64,000 nucleotides of DNA from Dietzia timorensis (lineage in GTDB: Bacteria > Actinomycetota > Actinomycetes > Mycobacteriales > Mycobacteriaceae). The stretch spans positions 3,348,001 to 3,412,000 of the forward strand of contig NZ_CP015961.1 in the NCBI RefSeq assembly GCF_001659785.1, written 5' to 3'. The position numbers and the translations under genes were made by a program. The notes beneath the pieces are model-generated. The model saw nothing but the letters and a program-made list of their open reading frames with translations. It did no database searches and had not been told where the DNA came from. This document shows, piece after piece, positions 59,271 through 64,000 of this stretch (within the stretch, counting starts at the first letter, position 1; the number at the start of each line of letters is the position of its first letter).

Positions 59271-60098
59271 ATGACGGATTCGGATAATTTGCACCGCTTG
59301 GACAAGGCCATTTCGCTCGCGCCGGTTACCGAGGGAGACACCTCGGTGCTGCGCGGGGAGACTACCCCGGAGTACTGGAACATGGTCGGCCCTTTCGGTG
59401 GTTCGACGGCGGCGACGCTGCTGCGCGCCGTGCTCATGCAGCCGGACGTGCACGGCGAGCCGGTGTCGCTGACGGTCAACTACGCCGGCCCGCTCGGGGA
59501 AGGCGAGTTCGAGATTTCAGTGAAGGCCGAGCGAACGAACCGCTCGAACCAGCACTGGACGATCACCCAAACCCAGGGCGATCAGATCATGACGACGGCC
59601 AGCGCCGTGACCGCCGTCCGCAAGGACACCTGGACAGACGTAGAGGCGGAGCCGCCAAGCGCCGCGGCACCCGAAGAGATCGAGTCGGCTGACCCGTTCC
59701 CCGGCATCAACTGGGTCGGATCGTACGACCAGCGGTTCGTCGAGGGTGCGATCCCGAACGAGAGTTCCGGCGAGCAGGACACCTCCCGCTCGACGATGTG
59801 GGTGCGCGACAATCCGCCGCGTCCTGCCGACTTCTACTCGGTGGCCGCGAAATCCGACACGCTCTACCCGCGCGCGTTCCTGCGCAAGGGAACGTACCTG
59901 CCTGCCGGAACCGTGACCATCACGATCCACTTTCTTGCTGACGCCGCCGAACTGGATTCTCTCGGCGACGACTTCGTGCTCGCCACCGGCTACGCGCGGC
60001 GATTCGGGCGCAGCTACTACGACCAGACCTCGGAGATCTGGTCCCGCGATGGAAAACTGCTCGCGACCGCTCACCAGATGGTGTACTTCAAGATCTAG
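59271..60098 (+). CDS. Acyl-CoA thioesterase, TesB-like double hotdog
   Basis: 275 residues. N-terminal hotdog: EYWNMVGPFGGSTAATLLRA, SLTVNYAGPLGEGEFEISV and RTNRSNQHWTITQTQ; C-terminal hotdog: LPAGTVTITIHFLADAAEL and YARRFGRSYYDQTSEIWSRD, GKLLATAHQMVYF. This is the TesB/4HBT_3 organisation, hydrolysing acyl-CoA to free acid and CoA. ATG 59271 preferred over ATG 59238. Begins a three-gene acyl-CoA cluster with the SnoaL-like and crotonase genes. Confidence 0.87.
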   Translation: MTDSDNLHRLDKAISLAPVTEGDTSVLRGETTPEYWNMVGPFGGSTAATLLRAVLMQPDVHGEPVSLTVNYAGPLGEGEFEISVKAERTNRSNQHWTITQTQGDQIMTTASAVTAVRKDTWTDVEAEPPSAAAPEEIESADPFPGINWVGSYDQRFVEGAIPNESSGEQDTSRSTMWVRDNPPRPADFYSVAAKSDTLYPRAFLRKGTYLPAGTVTITIHFLADAAELDSLGDDFVLATGYARRFGRSYYDQTSEIWSRDGKLLATAHQMVYFKI

Positions 60099-60128
60099 AA
60101 GTTCCCCGCCGGAGGAAGCGAGAAGCAC

Positions 60129-60647
60129 GTGCCGCTTAGCATCGAACAACGCCTGGCCACCGAGCGAGATATTTGCGCGCTCAAACACAACTATCTGCGC
60201 GCGTGCGACGCGAAGGACGCAGACACCTTCCGGGCGTCGTTCGTCGCCTCGGGCGGCAAGCTTAACTATGGGCCGCTGGGGAAAACCGATCCCGACGGGA
60301 TGGCCGAGATCTTTCGGCAGATCGCTCTCGCCGAGCACCCCGATGGCGGACCTGTAGTCCTCGACATGCACCACGCGTTCATGCCGACGATTACCGTGAC
60401 CGAGCCCGCCGAGGGCGCAGAGCCGACGCACGCGACGGGCACGTGGACACTGCAGTTCCGGCAGGTCGATCGACTTTCGGGGACCGAGTACCTGGCCACC
60501 GGCGAGTACCGCGACGTTTACGTGGTCGAAGAGGGTCGGTGGGTAATGTCCGAATGTGATTTCACCGTGGCGTGGTCGATCAAACGCCCGCTGGGAGACG
60601 CGGAGATCGATTTCGACTCCGCCGCGTTCGGCGAGGACGCATGCTAG
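60129..60647 (+). CDS. SnoaL/NTF2-like family protein
   Basis: 172 residues. IEQRLATERDICALKHNYLR followed by ACDAKDADTFRASFVASG is the standard opening of SnoaL_4-type NTF2-like proteins; GTWTLQFRQVDRLSGTEYLA and GEYRDVYVVEEGRWVMSECD form the beta sheet. Likely a small hydrophobic-ligand enzyme (isomerase or dehydratase type). GTG 60129; ends 9 bases before the crotonase gene, so they form one operon. Confidence 0.82.
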   Translation: MPLSIEQRLATERDICALKHNYLRACDAKDADTFRASFVASGGKLNYGPLGKTDPDGMAEIFRQIALAEHPDGGPVVLDMHHAFMPTITVTEPAEGAEPTHATGTWTLQFRQVDRLSGTEYLATGEYRDVYVVEEGRWVMSECDFTVAWSIKRPLGDAEIDFDSAAFGEDAC

Positions 60648-60656
60648 GAGATACGA

Positions 60657-61463
60657 GTGTCTGACGCACCACTGCTCATCGAGCGCTCTGAACACGTAGA
60701 ACAGTGGACGCTCAACCGCCCGGACGCACGAAACGCGATCTCCGATGCCGGGATGGTGGACGCCATCGTGAACGCGGTCGCCGCCGTCAACGGCGATATG
60801 GATGTGCGCTCCGTGGTGCTCACCGGCGCCGGATCGGCGTTCTCGGCTGGCGGCAACATCAAGGACATGCGCGACAAGCGCGGGATGTTTGGCGGATCTC
60901 CAGCCGAGATCCGCGCCGGATACCGCGAGGGGATCCAGCGAATTCCACGCGCCCTCTACCACTGTGAAGTGCCCGTGGTCGCGGCGGTTAACGGGCCTGC
61001 GGTGGGCGCAGGCTGCGATCTCGCGCTGATGTGCGATTTGCGCATCGCCTCGTCCACCGCCTTTTTCGCAGAGAGTTTCGTGCAGCTCGGCATCATCCCC
61101 GGTGACGGCGGGGCGTGGCTGCTCACCAAGGCGATTGGCCCGGCGCGCGCAGCGGAAATGGCACTCACCGGGGATCGCGTGGGCGCCGAGCAGGCAGCGG
61201 CGTGGGGCCTGGTGAACGACGTCGCCGCACCGGAGGAGTTACTCGCCGAAGCGCACGCTCTCGCCGGCCGAGTGGCGAAGAATCCGCCCGGCGCGGTCCG
61301 CATGGCCAAGAAGCTACTGCGTGAGTCGCAGCACCAATCGCTCGAATCGCTACTGGAGATGAGCGCGTCGATGCAGGCCCTCGCCCACTCGACGTCGGAT
61401 CACGCCGAGGCGCTCGCGGCATTCACCGAGAAGCGGCCCGGGAATTTCTCGGGGCGCTTGTAG
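60657..61463 (+). CDS. Enoyl-CoA hydratase/isomerase family protein
   Basis: 268 residues. Crotonase fold: WTLNRPDARNAIS, oxyanion-hole peptide GAGSAFSAGGNIKDMRD, VVAAVNGPAVGAGCDLALMC with the second oxyanion glycine, and FAESFVQLGIIPGDGGAWLL. In the position of the first catalytic Glu there is Asp/Gly-rich sequence, so hydratase versus isomerase is open. GTG 60657 with AGGAG just upstream. Third gene of the acyl-CoA cluster. Confidence 0.9.
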   Translation: MSDAPLLIERSEHVEQWTLNRPDARNAISDAGMVDAIVNAVAAVNGDMDVRSVVLTGAGSAFSAGGNIKDMRDKRGMFGGSPAEIRAGYREGIQRIPRALYHCEVPVVAAVNGPAVGAGCDLALMCDLRIASSTAFFAESFVQLGIIPGDGGAWLLTKAIGPARAAEMALTGDRVGAEQAAAWGLVNDVAAPEELLAEAHALAGRVAKNPPGAVRMAKKLLRESQHQSLESLLEMSASMQALAHSTSDHAEALAAFTEKRPGNFSGRL

Positions 61464-61534
61464 CACTGCGCCGAGGTCGCCTGCGGCCTCCGTCCGCAGC
61501 CCAATGGTGGACGTGCATGGAATAGTGGCGGGTA

Positions 61535-62968
61535 ATGAGCTCCTCTTCCGAGCACGTACCCGGCCCTGCAATTCTGTGGTTTCGCCGGGACTTGCGCCTT
61601 TCCGATCATCCGGCGCTCGCCGCGGCCGCGGCAGATGCGGGCGACGCCGGCGTGCTAGCCGTGTTCGTCGTCGACCCCTCGCTCACCTCCGGCGCCGGCG
61701 CGGCGAGGCTGGAGTGCCTGCGGCGCGCGCTGCGGAACCTCGATGCCGAGCTCGGCGGCAATTTGCTCTTGGTCCGCGGCGCTCCGAGCGAGCAGATCCC
61801 CCGGCTCGCCCGGCATCTCGGCGCGCAGCGTGTGCACGTCACCGGTGAACCCACGCCGGCCGGGCGGAGGCGCGACTCCGACGTCAACAAGCGATTGGCC
61901 GAGGACGGCGCCGAACTCGTGGCCACGGGAACGCCTTATGCGGTGAGCCCCGGGCGGGTACTCACCGGGGATCGCGCGCCATACAAGGTCTTCACGCCGT
62001 TCCGCCGCGCCTGGTACGAGCACGGTTGGCCGGCGCCCGCAGATACCGGTCCCGGCACCGCGAAATGGCTCGACCCCGCGACCGTGCCTGGCGGCGTGCG
62101 CCTGGGCGAGGCGCTCGGCGCCACGGCACCGGAGGGAATGGAGATCCCGGACGTCGGAGAGCGCGCCGCCCAGGCCTCCTGGGCTTCGTTTTATGACGCA
62201 GGCCTCGCCGCGTACTCACGCGAACGCGACCGCCCCGACCTCGACTCGACGAGCCGGATGAGCGTGCAGCTCAAGTTCGGGACCATCCATCCGCGGACGA
62301 TGCTCGCCGATCTGGCGACACTCGGTCCGAGCGACGACCTCGACGCGGACCTCTCGGCGTCCCGCGACGCATTCGCCTCCGAACTCGCCTGGCGCGAGTT
62401 CTACGCCGATGTCCTCTACAACCGTCCAGATACGGCGCACGGGAACGTCTACCGGGTGTGGGATGACTATCCGTGGGCACAAGGCGCGGAGGCGGACGCG
62501 GACTTCGAGGCGTGGGCGAGCGGACGGACCGGATATCCGATCGTCGACGCCGGGATGCGGCAGCTCCATGCGCAGGGGTGGATGCACAACAGGCTTCGCA
62601 TGGTGACCGCGTCGTTCCTCACCAAGGACCTGCATATCGACTGGCGGCGCGGCGCGAAGCACTTCATGGATGTGCTGATCGACGGAGACATCGCCTCCAA
62701 CCAGCACGGCTGGCAGTGGACTGCGGGCACCGGAACCGACGCGTCGCCATTTTTCCGGATCTTCAATCCCATCACCCAGGGCAAGCGCTTCGACCCGGAG
62801 GGCGATTACGTCCGCCGCTGGATTCCCGAGCTGCGAGATATCGCTGGGCCTGCGGTGCATGGCCCGTTCCCCGACGGCGTGGGCGACTACCCGCCGCCGC
62901 TCGTCGACCACCAGGAGCAGCGGCAGATCGCCCTGGCGCATTACGCCGAACACATCAAGGGCCGCTAG
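61535..62968 (+). CDS. phr: Deoxyribodipyrimidine photo-lyase (class I)
   Basis: 477 residues. Repairs UV-induced cyclobutane dimers using blue light. The N-terminal antenna domain begins ILWFRRDLRLSDHPAL; the FAD domain has SVQLKFGTIHPRTML, ASELAWREFYADVLY, YPIVDAGMRQLHAQGWMHNR, RMVTASFLTKDLHIDWRRG and WQWTAGTGTDASPFFRIFNP. The chain ends YAEHIKGR. All flavin-contacting motifs and the Trp chain region are intact. ATG 61535. Confidence 0.95.
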   Translation: MSSSSEHVPGPAILWFRRDLRLSDHPALAAAAADAGDAGVLAVFVVDPSLTSGAGAARLECLRRALRNLDAELGGNLLLVRGAPSEQIPRLARHLGAQRVHVTGEPTPAGRRRDSDVNKRLAEDGAELVATGTPYAVSPGRVLTGDRAPYKVFTPFRRAWYEHGWPAPADTGPGTAKWLDPATVPGGVRLGEALGATAPEGMEIPDVGERAAQASWASFYDAGLAAYSRERDRPDLDSTSRMSVQLKFGTIHPRTMLADLATLGPSDDLDADLSASRDAFASELAWREFYADVLYNRPDTAHGNVYRVWDDYPWAQGAEADADFEAWASGRTGYPIVDAGMRQLHAQGWMHNRLRMVTASFLTKDLHIDWRRGAKHFMDVLIDGDIASNQHGWQWTAGTGTDASPFFRIFNPITQGKRFDPEGDYVRRWIPELRDIAGPAVHGPFPDGVGDYPPPLVDHQEQRQIALAHYAEHIKGR

Positions 62969-62992
62969 GCCAGGGCGGCACGGACTTCGCCG

Positions 62993-63925
62993 CTACTGGC
63001 CACCGCCGATCAACCGCGCCGGATTGTCGTACAGCACTTTCCGCGTCCACTCATCGCCGAGCCCGAAACTGTCAATCGCCTCGAGCTGATGCACGAACGG
63101 ATACGGGATATTCGGAAAGTCCGAGCCGAGAACCACCTTGTCGCCGAGACCTGCGAGCCGCCCGCGCTCGGCCGCCGGGAACGGATGCATTCGTTCGGTG
63201 AAGTCGGTGAACACCATCGTCGTATCCAGGTACACATTCTCGTACCGCTCGGCGAAATCGATAAACGCCGCGTATTCGGGCATCCCCATGTGCGCCGCGA
63301 CGAGGGCGAGTTTCGGGAACCGCCGCAGCACATCGGCGATCGGCTCGGGCCCGGTATGGTTCCCCGGCTCGGGTCCAGAACCAGCATGTATGACGACGGG
63401 CAGCCGCGAATCGGAGAGTACGCCCCACACCGGATCGAGTAATCGGTCGGCGGGATCGTAGCCCCCGACCTGCACGTGGGCCTTGAAGATCTGCGCGCCG
63501 GAATCGATCGCGGCCGCGACGTAGTCTCCGGCGCCATCCTCGGGATAGAAGGTCGCCGAATGCGCGCAGTCCGGGGTCCGGGCGGCGAAGTCCGTGGCCC
63601 ACTCGTTGAGCCACTGCGCCATCTGCGGCTTATGGGGATAGAGAAGGGAAGTGAAGCGGAGAACGCCGAGCTCTCGCAGGCGCTCGACCCGCTCGGCCTC
63701 GCCGAATCGGTATGCCACCGGCCAGGGCACCCCGGTGAGACGCTCGGCGTGGTCGAAATAGTTCCACACCTTGTCGAGCACGTTCTGTGGCATGAAGTGA
63801 GTGTGGACGTCGATCACGCCGGGGATGCCGAGGCGCTCGCACAATGCGCGGACACGGCCCACCTCGTCGGCGGGGAGCTCGACGCCGGCCGGCGCGCGTT
63901 CGTTGTCTGCCGAATTAGAGGACAT
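62993..63925 (-). CDS. Amidohydrolase 2-family metal-dependent hydrolase
   Basis: 310 residues. TIM-barrel with metal ligands in VIDVHTHFMP (His-x-His), LPVVIHAGSGPEP (His), LVAAHMGMPEYAAFIDFAE (His) and VVLGSDFPNIPYPF (Asp). FKAHVQVGGYDPADRLLDPV contains the usual lysine. The family includes aminocarboxymuconate-semialdehyde decarboxylase-like and other hydrolases; substrate unknown. ATG 63925 with GGAGAGG upstream. It converges on the photolyase gene with a 24-base gap. The last 75 bases of the window hold no gene. Confidence 0.87.
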   Translation of the reverse strand: MSSNSADNERAPAGVELPADEVGRVRALCERLGIPGVIDVHTHFMPQNVLDKVWNYFDHAERLTGVPWPVAYRFGEAERVERLRELGVLRFTSLLYPHKPQMAQWLNEWATDFAARTPDCAHSATFYPEDGAGDYVAAAIDSGAQIFKAHVQVGGYDPADRLLDPVWGVLSDSRLPVVIHAGSGPEPGNHTGPEPIADVLRRFPKLALVAAHMGMPEYAAFIDFAERYENVYLDTTMVFTDFTERMHPFPAAERGRLAGLGDKVVLGSDFPNIPYPFVHQLEAIDSFGLGDEWTRKVLYDNPARLIGGGQ

Positions 63926-64000
63926 CACCTCTCCAAGTCTCCCAGTTTCCCGCAGCGGCGTCACCGTTTTCGCGCGCCCGGTGCACGCCTGCCGTTGCTA

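Overview
The window is a high-GC, gene-dense chromosomal segment of a mycolic-acid actinobacterium (Corynebacteriales). Supporting features are an antigen 85-type mycolyltransferase, a TmsA/TmsB-like pair for 10-methyl branched fatty acids, an MmpS-like protein, an L,D-transpeptidase with Ig-like domains, a DUF1906 (Rv2525c-type) secreted protein, and operators matching the corynebacterial McbR sulfur-repressor consensus TAGAC-N6-GTCTA. The genus cannot be fixed from the sequence; Dietzia- or Corynebacterium-like organisms fit. I see no rRNA, tRNA, CRISPR array, insertion sequence or prophage.

Layout. 1-5.9 kb: pnuC (cut by the window edge) coupled to a Rieske lipoprotein, a DapC-type aminotransferase, an NAD(P)-binding protein, an Ldt, and an acidic protein followed by an ECF sigma factor. 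5.9-13.3 kb: a membrane-anchored Hsp70-like protein diverging from ferritin, a lipoprotein that is only an Ldt-type Ig domain, a secreted acidic protein, a small alarmone synthetase and a class B penicillin-binding protein. 13.3-25 kb: amidase, tmsB/tmsA, a patatin, a two-component system, a secreted lipase, type I dehydroquinase, an SRPBCC protein, a YdcF-like exported protein and Tpx. 25-35 kb: aldo/keto reductase coupled to cysE, mycolyltransferase, DUF1906 protein, ndh, dapA with a coupled unknown gene, and two coupled CNNM/CBS membrane proteins.

35-44 kb: two tandem TauE/SafE permeases, a BetP-like BCCT transporter, a CAP-domain protein, a DUF6230/DUF6114 pair, aspA and a DUF4395 protein. 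Both TauE genes and the DUF4395 gene carry the same 16-bp McbR-type palindrome in their promoters. The second TauE gene also has a long leader with a 13-codon upstream reading frame. The first arm of a 16-bp hairpin starts at the ATG of that frame and the second arm starts right after its stop, which looks like an undescribed attenuator.

44-64 kb: SdpI-family and hotdog proteins, a TAP-like hydrolase, htpG, two membrane proteins with Gly/Gln-rich tails (one MmpS-like), GTP-dependent PEPCK, an LLM oxidoreductase, an SDR, three tandem YGQ-rich membrane proteins, a TesB/SnoaL/enoyl-CoA hydratase cluster, photolyase and an amidohydrolase. Between the first and second YGQ genes lies a decayed junction (start of the third YGQ gene fused to an internal piece of the SDR gene). 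It shows that an [SDR end - YGQ gene - start of third gene] block was once duplicated in tandem.

Most neighbours are housekeeping or cell-envelope genes. The tightest functional units are the sulfur-responsive set (operators at 36.2, 37.5 and 43.8 kb), the tmsA-tmsB pair, the histidine kinase/regulator pair, the CNNM pair and the acyl-CoA cluster at 59-61 kb.
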